A stretch of DNA of 64,000 nt, from NCBI RefSeq assembly GCF_002865645.1, contig NW_020194685.1, positions 2,009,363 to 2,073,362 on the forward strand, in the 5' to 3' direction. Made by a program: the position numbers and the translations under genes. Below, piece after piece: positions 11,879 to 23,256 of the stretch (position 1 is the stretch's first letter; every line of letters starts with the position of its first letter). The DNA is from Hyaloscypha bicolor E. Lineage: Eukaryota > Ascomycota > Leotiomycetes > Helotiales > Hyaloscyphaceae. The notes below the pieces were generated by a model, which was given only the letters and a program-made list of their open reading frames with translations, was not told the origin of the DNA and searched no databases.

Positions 11879-13170
11879 TTACTGTGGTCTCCCATGTGGG
11901 TCACAAGGATCCTTGCCGTAACCTACTTGAAAAATTCCACGGAAGGCCGGTTCGGCCTCAATCGCGAGTTTGACGGAACAGGCTTGACCGTCGATTCGTG
12001 CAAAGCCAAACTCCATGTCCCGCCGACCACCATTCCTTGATCTTTGCATAATATGGCTCAGTTGGTAGTCGACACGCCGTTCAAAAAACTTCTCCCAGAA
12101 GTCGCGGGTCATCTCTTGAGCGGGCCCCGAAATACGCAAAACACGGGTTCGCTCGAGATTCGACTGCTGCTCCTGCCCATGCTTGTTGTAGATGGCCTTA
12201 ATCCTCGAGGATCGGATGATAATACCTTGGCGGCTATTTACCTGCCCGAGGAACTGCTCAGCACCGGAGTGCGCCATAAAATAGACACTTGCAGCTGCTG
12301 TAGGATAGCCATCCTGCGGAGGCGTAATATTCAAGGCGTACACAGCACCTGTCCGAATTACACCAAAGAGTTCTTCTACCGTGGTCATGGGATCAAGGCA
12401 TGAGAGCCAGAGGCCACAATTCAAGGCGTCTGGCACAGCGTGCCGGTGCTCCTTGAATTTATGGCCAAGGTATTTCGAGTCTCGGCTTGGCCGATCAACG
12501 AGGCCGTACTTCTCGAGGGCCATCATGGATGGTCTGAACGTTCTTCCCGATGGAGGCGTCTGAATAGAAGCAAGACCAGATGATTCTTGCATGGATTCTA
12601 GGCGCAATGCTACCTCTCTGAACTCGGGATTTTCCCTCGAGATGATCGGCCGAGAATTCAGCTCGTATGGATTACGAGCTTGATCGGATTCTCCCATCTG
12701 CTCATACTGGGCATCATCCTCCTCCTCGGATCTGAGAAACAGTATCAGCGTAGCTCTTCTCGGAACGTTCATCCAATACTTACAGAACGCGCGCGGACTC
12801 GAGAGCAAGGGATGAAGGTGGTTCTTCTACCTGCGCTGTTTCAATGTTGGATTCCTGTGCGCCCTCGAGCTGGTTTGCCGCTGGTTCAGGGCGTCGGTGG
12901 AATTGCGCAAATCCAAACGCGTCCACCTCCATGCCGTGGTGCTCACGAAAATAGGCATGAGTTCTGGCTGCTTCTTGCTGAGCGGTTGCGAATTCGACGA
13001 ATGACTCGCCAATTAGGGGATAAGGAGGGATGGGGACACCTATGCATTGATCAGTATGCTCAGTTGGTGACAACAAAGTAGAGCTTACCAGAGCCATGTC
13101 TCATTTGGTAATTAACAGGTGTTTTCGGAGCTCCTTGCTGTGGGATCTGGTTTGAGTTGGGAGAAGGCAT
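11879..13170 (-). CDS. RRM-like paralogue B of a tandem trio
   Basis: Predicted 396 residues; minus-strand exons 13089-13170, 12784-13039 and 11879-12731, with introns of 49 bp (GTAAGC...ATAG) and 52 bp (GTAAGT...CTCAG). The ATG at 13170 opens MPSPNSNQIPQQGAPKTPV; an ATG at 13097 lies next to the first donor and is not used. The N-terminal ~200 residues are low-complexity. The RRM-like segment begins near residue 219: NCGLWLSCLDPMTTVEELF, then GAVYALNITPP and TAAASVYFM. The second module has RVLRISGP, FWEKFFERRVDYQL and FGFARIDGQA, and ends FQVGYGKDPC plus a few residues. These blocks align with paralogues A and C in order and spacing. Putative RNA-binding protein of unknown role; all three genes share orientation with no other gene between them. 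Confidence 0.82.
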
Positions 13171-15413
13171 GCCTGAAATCTAGGAGAATGTCGCTTTGCA
13201 GGGAGTTTGTTGAGTGGGAGACTGCGAAATTTGGATGACTGCAAAAGACAAGTTTGGATGTGCTAATCCACTTAAGACAGGTATGGAGAACTTGCAGACC
13301 AACGAACGCACTGCAAAGGAAGTGGAGGGCGTGACGGAAGATGTGTGAGAGTGCTTCGAAAGGTATCGCGCAGCTAGCAAGCTCTGGAGATAAGTCTTGC
13401 AAAAAGAGTCCAGATGGGGGTCCCTTTGTGGTATTGATCTTAACCTTGGATGTATGGCTGGTGGTTGAGGTAGGAAGATGGAACCGAACGAGGACTTGAC
13501 CACCAAATACGTGTCCAATCTTGGAAAGATGCCTCTTGTCAACAAATTTACAAATTTACATCAAAATTTTCGCGCCGTCATTCACCGCCACAAATCGCCC
13601 CGAGACATACGACTCAAACCGATTATCAAAATTTTGAGAAATTCGCTTATTTACTTGTTTCTAACGTGTTTGAATATGTCTGCTGAAGAGATGTTTGGAA
13701 GAGAGGCTTGCAGGAAAGGGGTTGAACACATGACTAGAAACAGCAACATTCCACAACAAGATCTAGTGAGGGCTACTCCCTAGGATCTTCTCAAATTCCA
13801 GATCAGATTGTCTATTGATTCTTTATACAGCAGTCTCTAGCAAGCTATTTGGGAAATAATCGATTTAAGTCTAAGTTTTCTACACTATTGTGGGCAGGTG
13901 AGACGGTTATAAAGCCTGTAGAAATCAATTTGATTTGCCACTGGAAGTCCTCTAAGTAATGGATTTTCTCTTTCAAAATGATTGCCTCCTCCCGGATTGT
14001 ATTGTGCAGGTGAATTACTTCCTATTGATGGATTGCTTGAGGGTAAGTTTGCTCTTGCCAATCAATACAAGCAAGAGGAATCCCTGGCCGGCGGAGTTCT
14101 TGTTAGAAACACCAATAACACAAGCTGTTGGGAAATATTGCTTTTCCCCAGGTACACAACCCGGTAACCGCTCATTGTGGAGTGCTGTGAAGCACTGACC
14201 AATATTGCAGACGCAATTTTGAGCGAGAAAATTTTCTGAATTTCTATTTGGGAGTCTGTCTTCTACAGCATACGGGAGCTCGGGGTCAGATACTAGGAAA
14301 TCTCGACCAAGAACCAAGGGCATCCTAGCGGGGACGCGAACGCATGTCTGGTAGATTTAAATCAACACAGAGAAATGCTGCGGTGTCTATCTAACCGAGA
14401 GTCTCACAGGATTGAGCCGATGCTGGAGGATCCAGACAAGATACGAGCAATTTATCTCACGGAGAAGTTCTCTTGGACTTGTTGTCTTCCCCTTTTGCTT
14501 CAAAAACACTGTAATGGCTCTTAAGTGACATGGCAAAGGGACACCCGATCTAAGGGTCACAACTTAATAGTGTCGTGCTATGAAAGAAAGGGAGTTTTCT
14601 GTCGAGCTCCCCCATGCACTAGCTGCAATTCTAGATGAGATGCCAATTGGAGTTTTGACAATCTACTAGTTTTTTAATGAAGAAATGTTGAGGGCTCTAT
14701 TGTTATGTCGCAGTTTCTAAGTTTTAGTGTCACATGTACATAAATCCATGTTTCCCAAGTCATATTTATCCCCGATTCTCTTACTGCGTACAAGGAACGG
14801 TCATATGGCTCGGTATGGAAGATACACAAGAATGTTGGCCGTTGGCTCTGAACCGGAGGGGCAGAAACCTTTAGACTTTTAATTCATACCTGCCTAGGAC
14901 TTCTAAGATATCTTGGGAAACCCTACACGCAAACCCCATTACAGAAGAGACACCTATTATTAAGTCGAAGGCGATGTGAGCCCCTTTTATCTCGGCTAAG
15001 TAATAATTTAAGCGAACGAATAAGACACCGCCCCCGATGTTCGCCTCAATAATTCGTATACTATGTAGATAAATTTCAACTTAGAGAACAAAAAAGACGT
15101 CAGGGAACTGTTTTATGTATTCGTAGTTCATATATCGTTGGACATAATAGACTGTTGCTGAATTTGCAGACGTTGCAGTCCTTCTGTCTAGCTACCTTCT
15201 CAAATCCGTAAGGGACCCAAAGCGCATCCAATCCAAATGACCTGTGCTCCTGGGTATCATGTGATTATTCAAGGCTGATTTCGCCCATAATATGCTCAAA
15301 AACGTCAACAAATAAAAATACTAGAAAAAGAGAAACCGATCAGGTAAGAAGCCAAAAGTACCAATCCCTACGGCTCCAGAAATCGCATTCGGCCTTCCGA
15401 ATGTTGCGAATGC
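13171..15413. other. Intergenic between RRM-like paralogues B and C
   Basis: About 2.2 kb. The end nearest paralogue B is presumably its promoter and leader. The AT-rich middle (about 13800-15350) contains no coding frame I can support and no clear repeat unit. Confidence 0.55.
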
Positions 15414-16772
15414 TTAAGAAGCAGTCGAACCACAAGGATCGACACCATATCTTGCTTGGACAACACCAGAAAGACTTGGATCGGTTCTGATGCACTGCAG
15501 GCAAGTCTGAGCCTGACCATCGATACGAGCGAACCGAAACTGCATAAAACTCACACCATCAACATTGGTGGACGCTAATCGATAAGCCTCTAATTCAAAC
15601 TCCGAGAACTTCGAGAAGTGAGAGGTCCAGTACTCCAGAGTCATCATGGGAGTCGGACCAACGATTTCGAGGACTCGGGACTGCCAGATGTTCTCGTTGC
15701 GAACGTATCCATTTCGATTATATCGGCCTTGAATGGGTTGTCCATGAAGAATGACACCTCGTGGACTTTGGATCTGTCTAAGGAACGCTGCCGCGGCTTC
15801 TGGAGCCATAAACGCAAGCTTTGCTGCCATGGTTGTGTGGATGCCGTTAGCTGGGTTGATGTGAAGACAAAACACTGCACCGGTAGTGATAACGCTGAAT
15901 AACTCGGGCAGAGTAACTTCAACTGGGATCTTGGTCAGGAAAAGTGCGCAGTTCTCGAAGTCCAGAAGGCCTTCGACTTCTCGAGCGTTGAGTGGTGTGT
16001 GTCTTCTACCAAGGTAATTGCTACCAGTCAGCCCCTGCGGGGGCGGAACAAGTTGGAGGCCCATTCTCTCCAAGACCATGTTGTTTGGTCGGAATGGGTG
16101 TGGTGTCGGGGTCAGCGCGGACTGGGGGTTCTGTCCTGAAGCTGGGGAGGGGTCGGGCGTCGTGAGCGAGGTTTGAGTTGAGCGATGACCCGTGGAGATG
16201 AAGTATGATGGGCCGGGAGAGGCAGCCATTGGAGAGTTAGGAGACGGTGTGCGCAGAGTGCTCGCAATCATGGGATGGTGGATAGCAGGAGTTTGCGGAT
16301 CAGCGTCGAGGTTGTGAGCAGCCATCGAAACGCTCAGGGACTGCAGAAACACCCAGTTGTGAGTGTGCGCCCAGCCTTCGACTTCCTTTGGGGTCATAGT
16401 ACGCACAAGTTGACCAGACGAGCTTGACGAAGATGCAGCACGGCGAGCAGGAGGGGCGTGAACGACTTCTGTTGAAGCCTTCATTGGATGAGAGAGCACT
16501 GCAACGCCACCTGATGAAGCTGTTAGTCCATCGATGAAGGAATAAGAAAGCAGAGGTTTAAATAAACCTTCATCGTCGTCGCTTCCATCGTTACCATGGA
16601 CCTCCGCTGGGATGGTCTGGTTACTAGGATGGAAGTTCCCAGTGCGAGGAGCAGAAGTAGGACCAAGCAGACGTCGAGAATTAGCGGTGGATGTTTGGCG
16701 AGTGAAGTCGGGGATGTCCTCTTCCGACGCATCCTCCTTTAACTTGGAGACTCTCGAATGTCTACCTAACAT
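15414..16772 (-). CDS. RRM-like paralogue C of a tandem trio
   Basis: Single open frame of 452 residues from ATG 16772 (MLGRHSRVSKLKED). The frame is open further upstream, but without another ATG. A possible in-frame intron at 16511-16567 (57 bp; ACTAAC branch, CAG end, weak GTTTAT donor) would shorten it to 433 residues. The N-terminal ~260 residues are low-complexity with a Ser run. The RRM-like segment starts near residue 275: NCALFLTKIPVEVTLPELF, then GAVFCLHINPANG and AAKLAFM. The second module holds RVLEIVGPTPMMTLEYW and FRFARIDGQAQ and ends ARYGVDPCGSTAS. It is the most isolated member, 2.2 kb from B. The family is recognisable in other filamentous ascomycetes, but I know of no assigned function. 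Confidence 0.83.
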   Translation of the reverse strand: MLGRHSRVSKLKEDASEEDIPDFTRQTSTANSRRLLGPTSAPRTGNFHPSNQTIPAEVHGNDGSDDDEGLFKPLLSYSFIDGLTASSGGVAVLSHPMKASTEVVHAPPARRAASSSSSSGQLVRTMTPKEVEGWAHTHNWVFLQSLSVSMAAHNLDADPQTPAIHHPMIASTLRTPSPNSPMAASPGPSYFISTGHRSTQTSLTTPDPSPASGQNPQSALTPTPHPFRPNNMVLERMGLQLVPPPQGLTGSNYLGRRHTPLNAREVEGLLDFENCALFLTKIPVEVTLPELFSVITTGAVFCLHINPANGIHTTMAAKLAFMAPEAAAAFLRQIQSPRGVILHGQPIQGRYNRNGYVRNENIWQSRVLEIVGPTPMMTLEYWTSHFSKFSEFELEAYRLASTNVDGVSFMQFRFARIDGQAQTCLQCIRTDPSLSGVVQARYGVDPCGSTAS

Positions 16773-17469
16773 GTTTGCGATAGGATGTGGGGGATGATGT
16801 GTGGTGTTGACGAGTTGAAAGAACTGGTGTTGAAGTTGTAGTGGCAAAAGGTATTCCTGTCAAGCCTGTTCGATGATGTTGTAAGAGAAGGAGGACAGTG
16901 GACTAGGAGGCTTGAGGTTCCTGTTTTATGCGCCTATTCTAGGCAGCCTATATGTCATTGGTTAGATTTAAAAATGCGGCGCTGCGTGGTTCAAAGGAGG
17001 AGCTTCGCTAGATTCAAGGGGGCCTGACGTTGCTCGAAATATCCCTCCAAATTTTTAAATGTCCTTAAATCGAGAACTGCGGAGCATTGAATGCTGGAAT
17101 AGTTGGTGGAATAATTCATTGTGCTTGAAACACAATTATTTGTGGCAGAACCAACGACATAAGACTCGGACAGACTTTCCTCGAGCAACCTTGTTCTTGA
17201 AATACCTTCCAAAGAAGACGGCATTGTGAAGTAAGGTGTTGGACCGCAGTCAGGTGGCTTCAACCCCTCTGAGCTACAGAAGGAAGTTGGCTGCTGTCTT
17301 ATCCATAATAGTTGCATATAGTACGAGCGAGGCCCAAAGCTGTCCCTACAACCCTCGAGAAGAGTCCATGGATTGCGATGAGGAGACCTATACCTCATCT
17401 ACCTTGCTTATACACCGAGGCTGCGCCATATGTAAACATTACCATCAATCATCAATCATATCAAAGCTC
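16773..17469. other. Intergenic upstream of paralogue C
   Basis: About 0.7 kb between the start of paralogue C and the stop of the HRQ1 gene. It contains the paralogue's leader and promoter. No supportable coding frame. Confidence 0.6.
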
Positions 17470-20400
17470 TCAATCCTCTGGCTCTTGCTTAATCGCCACC
17501 TCTGTTTCAACTCCATCTTCATCCAACCTCCCCACGATCCTCTCTTCCCTTCCGCCAAGGCTCCTATCGACGTCTACGACATCGACCATTCTTCCCCTGG
17601 GCAACACCGGTTGCGCCAAGACGACTGTTTCAATTCCTGCAGGGCTCAGCTCTTCGGGCCCCATAGGCAAAGCATCGATGTCAATCTCCATATTAAGCAA
17701 GCTCTTCAAAATTACCTCGCTACCCGCTTTACTCATGACCTCATTGGCATGCTTGCACTGCTCACTCGTAACGCACTCCAGACAGCCCTCATGACAATGG
17801 CAAGCTTCCACTCTCCGCACTGCTTGCTTGAGTAGCAAATCGATGAACTCGAAAGCTTTGGTGCTGATGCCAGAGCCTCCCGCGCCACCTTTGGCATCGT
17901 AGAATGTCAGCCGAGCTGGCCGTTTGCGGGTAGATTCTTTCTGCGCGAATTCTTTCAGGCCGACTTTGCATTCGGTACGGACGTCACCTGGCATGCTGAC
18001 TACGAAGTTGGGCATGAGACTTAGGACCGCGTGTTCGGCGGCGTGGATTGCACCTGCTACACTAAGACGCCTTTCAACCAGGATATCGAGGGCTTGCTTG
18101 GGGACATCGAGCCACATGCCTTTGCTGAAAATGACGATTGGAGGATTATCAACTTGTACAGCATCTAGAATGCGTCGCTTCTTGTCGACCTTGAAGAAAC
18201 CGAATACTGTTTGCTGAATCTTGATTGCTCCATAGAAAGCTCGTGAGAGAGATTTGGGGATGCGTCGAATGGCTTCCGTCTCGATAGGATCGATATCGGT
18301 GAAATCGCGCTGTGAAGTCGTCCAATCTACTCGGACCAGCTCAACCTTGGCGATCTTGCGCTCTGGGTTGAACTCTTTAACCAAGTATGTATTGCCTTGG
18401 TGGAGGAAAATACCCCCATCATACAGCGTAAAGAACGCTCGAGATGCTTCCAATTCTTCCAAGACAATGTTCTTGCCATGACTGATATCAACAATTGCGA
18501 AGTGTTCCTCCTCGGTGTCTCGGATCGCCACATATTTGGAAGGAACGGGGCGGAAGCGGTCATGGCAATGAAAAAATCCAAGTTCGTCCTTGATCATCCT
18601 CTCTTCTGCTATTTCTCGAAGGTTCTTGCCGAAATAAATAGCATCTTCGTCTGCTCGGATCGGCATCTCGTACGCAGCACACTGGATGTGGCCTTCCAGC
18701 ACGAGCAAGTTCTGCAAGTCGACCTGCAGCTCGCAATTTGGCTTGGTGAAGATCTCATCGGGATTCTGCATGTAGAACTGATCAGTTGGGAAACAATCCC
18801 CAACAAGAACAGACAACGAATCCTTGTTTCTTCGACCAGCTCGACCGCTTTGTTGTCGCAGATTTGCGATTGAATATGGGAAGCCAACTGTGATCACAGC
18901 ATCCAACGAGCCAATATCAACACCAAGTTCAAGAGCAGTGGTGGCAATGATACCCATGAGCTTCCCCTCGAACATCTCGCTCTCAATACGTCGTCTGTCT
19001 TGAGGTGTGTACCCTCCTCGATACCCCATAACTCGAGCCATGCATTCTGGACGTTCCAAGGTAGTCAATTCTGACTTCACAGCTCCAACGAGAGCTTCGC
19101 AGCCTTTCCTTATCCTACAAAATGCAATAACTCGGACACCTCTAAGAATCAGCTGGCAGAACAGCCTCGCTGCCTCAGCCATTGTATCTCCTCGACCACT
19201 AGCAGAGTCTCCAGGATCTTTGAAAGGTGTATTCCAGCACAGAAACTCCTTTCTCCCAGATGGCGAGCCGTCAAAGTCCGTCATACGAACTTTATCAATC
19301 CCGAAGATGGTCTTGAAATGCTCCTCAGGATTCGCCACTGTCGCCGAACAAGAGATGAATTTGATGTGACGGTTTCCCACGGCCGCACATATCCTTCTTA
19401 GACGTCTCATGATCAGGGCTACATGAGAACCAAATAGCCCATTGTAGACGTGTATCTCATCAACTACCACGTATTTGAGATTCTTTAAAAACGTCCGCCA
19501 CCTCTCCTCTTGTGGCAGAATTGTGATGTGTAGCATATCTGGATTTGTGAAGATGATTCGACCTTCCTCACGAATCAAATTCCGATCAGCCATGTCAGTA
19601 TCTCCATCAAAAGTCTCGACAATGGTTTCTTCGAGACCGGTCATGAATCTCATCATCTCCTTCAGACTCCGTCTCTGATCTTGCGCAAGAGCTTTGGTGG
19701 GAAATATATACATCGCTCTCGTGTTGTGATCTCTTTCGAGTTCATGGAGAACAGGAATCTGGTAAATGAGAGACTTCCCCGAGCTTGTCGAGGTAGCTAC
19801 AACAACGTGATGGCCATCATACAAATTGTTGATAGCTTCAGCCTGGTGAGCGTACAGTTGCGTGATATTCTTGGTGTTATACAAAGCATTGACCAGATCT
19901 TGGCTGAGCTGGAAGTTCAAGTCGCCATAGATTGCTTCTTGTGGATCGAATACTCGATGACCATCAGGAACAATCTGCCCAGTATACCACTCACTATCCT
20001 TAAGCTCCTTGATAATCTCGGAAATAGCTTTTCTTTCCGTTGGGATCGTCTTCGGCAATACACTAAAATCTGGCCTGGGCGTAGTGCTTCGAGAGAAGCT
20101 CGGCTCCGGGATATACGCTTCCGCCTCTTTCTTCAACGTCTCTTCCGGATCCAAGTACTCAGCCTGACATCGATTCAAGAAAGCGTTGATTGCACTTGTA
20201 AACTTGCTATTCCGCTTCTCGATCAGACGCATCATTTGCTTCTGACTGAATACCGGCATTTTCAAGTCTTCATTCCTCAGTTTTTTCGTGGCTTTCACTG
20301 CCTCGCCTGTGGCCTTAGACTGTACCTGTCTCTTCAAGTCTCCATCAACGAACTCGAAGAAGAGAACCTCTTTTCCATCTTCGATTGCACCTTCACCGAA

Positions 20401-21081
20401 ACCAAGTCCTTCTACACCCGTGATGCCTCCAACTGAGGCATCCGGAGGAGGGCCTGCAGCATGCCAATCCTTGGCTCTTCCGCCTTTAAATGTCTCATCT
20501 CTTTCTGCCCCCCTGACATCAACTTGCAGCATGGCTTCATCTACATAAGCAAGGTTCATCCCACCGGGTCGCAGAGCTACAATCTGAGCCACCTCCTCAA
20601 TTGTCAAATCACGCTTGATATGTCCTTCCACCGATGACTTTATGGTATTGAATGTGGTAGCCAAGTGCTTCCGCGTGGAGCAGAATGTGAAGACAAGATT
20701 GAGCGCTCGGTGTGTCTTCTCGAGAGCTTGGAAGGATGCCGGCCAGGGGATCGCGCTTGTGATGGGAGTTGAGAAGGAGGAGGCATTGCGAGAGAGTGTA
20801 GGGGGTTGCTTTGCTTTGGGTTTGGGTTTAGGTGTGCGTCGTGGTTTTGCCCCGCCATCTTGCGTTTTCGTGGGGATTGTGGAGATGCTAGATGAGGCCT
20901 CAGATCCAGCGTCAGAGGTCGTTGCCGGGGAGGGGCAATCTGTATCTGCAACATCTTTTCGCTTGCGTTTTCGAACTATCTGGTTGGATACTGTCGCAGC
21001 TTGTAATTTTGGCATTGCAGGCTTGGTGGGTGAAGGGTTAGCATGGAGGGCGGTTTGATGAAGGTCGAGTCCTGACGACAT
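17470..21081 (-). CDS. HRQ1: ATP-dependent 3'-5' DNA helicase Hrq1 (RecQ4-like)
   Basis: Intronless 1,203-residue helicase of the Hrq1/RecQ4-related group, which acts in DNA inter-strand crosslink repair and telomere maintenance in yeasts. Basic, Ser/Pro-rich N-terminus (VRKRKRKD). The superfamily-2 core has Walker A TSTSSGKSL (Lys near 436), VVVDEIHVYNG (DEIH box near 541), FISCSATVANPEEHF (motif III), ATTALELGVDIG and QQSGRAGRR (motifs V-VI). The C-terminal DUF1998 region carries a metal-binding-type cysteine cluster, CHCHEGCLEC followed by EQCKHAN. The length matches fungal Hrq1 with an extended N-terminus. ATG at 21081 begins MSSGLDLHQTALHA. A TCACGTGC motif lies 38 bp upstream. Lack of introns is notable beside multi-exon neighbours, but large fungal helicases are often intron-poor. 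Confidence 0.95.
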   Translation of the reverse strand: MSSGLDLHQTALHANPSPTKPAMPKLQAATVSNQIVRKRKRKDVADTDCPSPATTSDAGSEASSSISTIPTKTQDGGAKPRRTPKPKPKAKQPPTLSRNASSFSTPITSAIPWPASFQALEKTHRALNLVFTFCSTRKHLATTFNTIKSSVEGHIKRDLTIEEVAQIVALRPGGMNLAYVDEAMLQVDVRGAERDETFKGGRAKDWHAAGPPPDASVGGITGVEGLGFGEGAIEDGKEVLFFEFVDGDLKRQVQSKATGEAVKATKKLRNEDLKMPVFSQKQMMRLIEKRNSKFTSAINAFLNRCQAEYLDPEETLKKEAEAYIPEPSFSRSTTPRPDFSVLPKTIPTERKAISEIIKELKDSEWYTGQIVPDGHRVFDPQEAIYGDLNFQLSQDLVNALYNTKNITQLYAHQAEAINNLYDGHHVVVATSTSSGKSLIYQIPVLHELERDHNTRAMYIFPTKALAQDQRRSLKEMMRFMTGLEETIVETFDGDTDMADRNLIREEGRIIFTNPDMLHITILPQEERWRTFLKNLKYVVVDEIHVYNGLFGSHVALIMRRLRRICAAVGNRHIKFISCSATVANPEEHFKTIFGIDKVRMTDFDGSPSGRKEFLCWNTPFKDPGDSASGRGDTMAEAARLFCQLILRGVRVIAFCRIRKGCEALVGAVKSELTTLERPECMARVMGYRGGYTPQDRRRIESEMFEGKLMGIIATTALELGVDIGSLDAVITVGFPYSIANLRQQSGRAGRRNKDSLSVLVGDCFPTDQFYMQNPDEIFTKPNCELQVDLQNLLVLEGHIQCAAYEMPIRADEDAIYFGKNLREIAEERMIKDELGFFHCHDRFRPVPSKYVAIRDTEEEHFAIVDISHGKNIVLEELEASRAFFTLYDGGIFLHQGNTYLVKEFNPERKIAKVELVRVDWTTSQRDFTDIDPIETEAIRRIPKSLSRAFYGAIKIQQTVFGFFKVDKKRRILDAVQVDNPPIVIFSKGMWLDVPKQALDILVERRLSVAGAIHAAEHAVLSLMPNFVVSMPGDVRTECKVGLKEFAQKESTRKRPARLTFYDAKGGAGGSGISTKAFEFIDLLLKQAVRRVEACHCHEGCLECVTSEQCKHANEVMSKAGSEVILKSLLNMEIDIDALPMGPEELSPAGIETVVLAQPVLPRGRMVDVVDVDRSLGGREERIVGRLDEDGVETEVAIKQEPED

Positions 21082-21444
21082 TTAAACCGCGTTCGCGTGG
21101 AGCGTTTTGGCGCGTCGATCACGTGCATCACTTAAAGGGGTTCAAAAGACATGAAAACCAGTCCATTACTTGTTTCTGTGGTATTTTGCGTCCAAGCATG
21201 GTATCATATTCGGAGAGCGTGATGGGTATACACACTGTCAAAGCCATGCCGTCCCCGTCCTTACGTTTTCCTTCGCTATGCTTTATGCCTAAAAACTCCT
21301 GTCTCAAAAGCACTCCAATAGTACTGAAAAAGCCCCATTCCACCATACACATCTCATGTATCTCTAGGACAAAAGAAATCGACTCCGGTGATATCAGTTG
21401 TATGTCGAAAGTAGTGGTTTATCTGTCCTCTGGTAAGGCTTAGT
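21082..21444. other. HRQ1 promoter and 3' flank of the Ran-binding gene
   Basis: A 363-bp stretch holding the TCACGTGC motif at 21119-21126 and a GC-rich segment (CGCGTTCGCG) immediately 5' of HRQ1. No coding frame supported. Confidence 0.55.
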
Positions 21445-23256
21445 TTAAAGCTCATGTTGAATGGATTCAATCTCTTCTTTGAAAAGCTTGCCATTTGGTT
21501 CCGACATCTAGCAGTTGTTAGCTAATACATGCCTGGAGATCATGGGGACCTTACCTTGAGCAGCATGTTTATGGGCTTGAGTTCCTTATCGCCTTCAAAA
21601 GCCGTAAACATAAGTTGACCCGCGCTTGAACCTGACTTGGGCTTGAACTCCATCGCTCGGACGATCATGGTATTCAAAACTACCCGATGCGTGTTCTCTT
21701 GGCGCATGATGAGACGAGCGACTTGGGGCGCATTTGGATCAGCATCTTCGTCCTCGAGTCCTGATGCATCGAACGAGCCCGGTATTGGTTGGCCATTTTC
21801 ATCATAGCTGACGCAAGACTTCGGGACGTTAATTTTGAGTGTTCCGACTCCTCGTTCCTTCCAGCCAGCTTCTTTGTCAAGAGCAAATAGCTTAGCACGC
21901 AATTGCAGGAGAGTTGCTTCGCCAGCCTCTCCATCTTCAATATGGACTAAAGCAACAGAGTCAGCAAGTTTTGTGGTAGGTTTGATAGAGAGACAAACTT
22001 TTGTGAAGCTTGGACTTCTTTTTCTCTTCTGCGAAACCTTCGTCCTCATCGGAATTCTCGTCCCCTTCACTGTCATCTTCGTCACTTCCCTCATCCTCAT
22101 CACTCTCTGGAGCTCCGAATGCCTTGGCAGGCTTGCTCCCTATGATCTCGTTATCCTTCCCGGGGGCAGCAAAACTTGACAATTTCGGACCAGCCCCCCC
22201 TGCAAAGCCATTACCAAGTTTTGATCCGAAAGCACTTCCGCCAGAGAGACCACCGAATCCTGAAGTCGTACCGCTTCCAAAGCCAAAACCGGTGGCAGGC
22301 TTATCTCCGGCCAAAGCTCCGAATCCGCTGCTGGTTGTCGTAGGTGTTGTATTCGATGATTTTGCTGCTAATGCACCAAAGCCAGATGTAGCCGGTTGAG
22401 CACCCGAACTGAATATGCTAGGCTTGCTTGCTCCAAGGCTGCCAAACGGAGATGTGCTAGTGTTCGCCAAAGATGCAAAGCCAGAGCTCGCAAATGCAGA
22501 TTTTGATGTTTGTGGCTTGCTGCCGCCCGAAGTGGATCTTTGTGAGGTGGTTTCTTCCTTATCTGTAGATGCTGCCTTTGCTGCCAGACTCGTAGATATG
22601 CCGGCCTGTAAAGGGGCAATTAGCTCTTGTGAGGCTCAAGAGGTTTGGCCAAGACATCCTACCTTTTCCCCTGCAGCCTTCTCTGCACTCTTTGAAAGCT
22701 CCTCGTCCTCTGATGTGTCCCTAGGGCGCTTCTTTTCTGGCCCGGATCGTATTGTTCGGTTACCATTCAAGACACTGCCATCGGCTGCGGATCCTTGCTT
22801 GTCGCCATCGCCATCGTCCAACTCTCTGCCAGTATCGTCATCTTGGTCTCGACCTCGTTTCTTCTTCGGCGACGATAACCTCTCTCTCATCTCCTCATCT
22901 TGTGCGTCGCTGGGCTCAGCATCGGGTGTGTTGGCTCTCTCTTCCATGGGCTTATCTTCAGCTTCGGGCTCAGCTTCAGTGTTAGGAGGTTCGACTCGAC
23001 TGGTCGGAGTAATTCTGTCCGAGATGCTTGTGTGCTTCAGTTCTTCCCTGGCAGCAGTGGTAGCTGGATCGTCCTTCTCCAGTTGTGTCTGCTCTTTCTT
23101 GTCTGCGTCGGCCATTGTCCGTGCTGGCAGGTCGTGATTGGATTCCATGACGTCTGGGTCAGGATCTTGATTCACGGGCGACTGATCAGCTTTCTCGGGG
23201 GCAACTGCGTCTGCTGCGGCAGACGAGGACATAGCAATGTGGCTCGTGATCCCCAT
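21445..23256 (-). CDS. YRB2: Yrb2/RanBP3-like Ran-binding protein with FG repeats
   Basis: Predicted 551 residues from ATG 23256 (543 from ATG 23232). Exons 22663-23256, 21999-22605, 21555-21946 and 21445-21507; introns of 57, 52 and 47 bp, the last with a GCTAAC branch. The N-terminus is acidic with an NLS-like patch (SPKKKRGRDQ). The centre has SGFGALA and TSGFGGL FG-type repeats and an acidic Asp/Glu/Ser run. A RanBD1 domain follows (EATLLQLRAKLFALDK, GVGTLKINVP, MRQENTHRVVLN). The short last exon ends ESIQHEL. Yrb2 is a nuclear cofactor for Crm1-dependent protein export and binds Ran-GTP; that role is inferred from architecture. A Nup50/Nup2 relative is the main alternative, since both combine FG motifs with a RanBD. 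Confidence 0.88.

Noticed and set aside
16773..16847. N-terminal extension of paralogue C
   Set aside because: The frame is open to a TTG at 16847, but the first ATG is at 16772.
20288..21058. Plus-strand open frames opposite HRQ1
   Set aside because: They are antisense shadows of the HRQ1 N-terminal low-complexity region.
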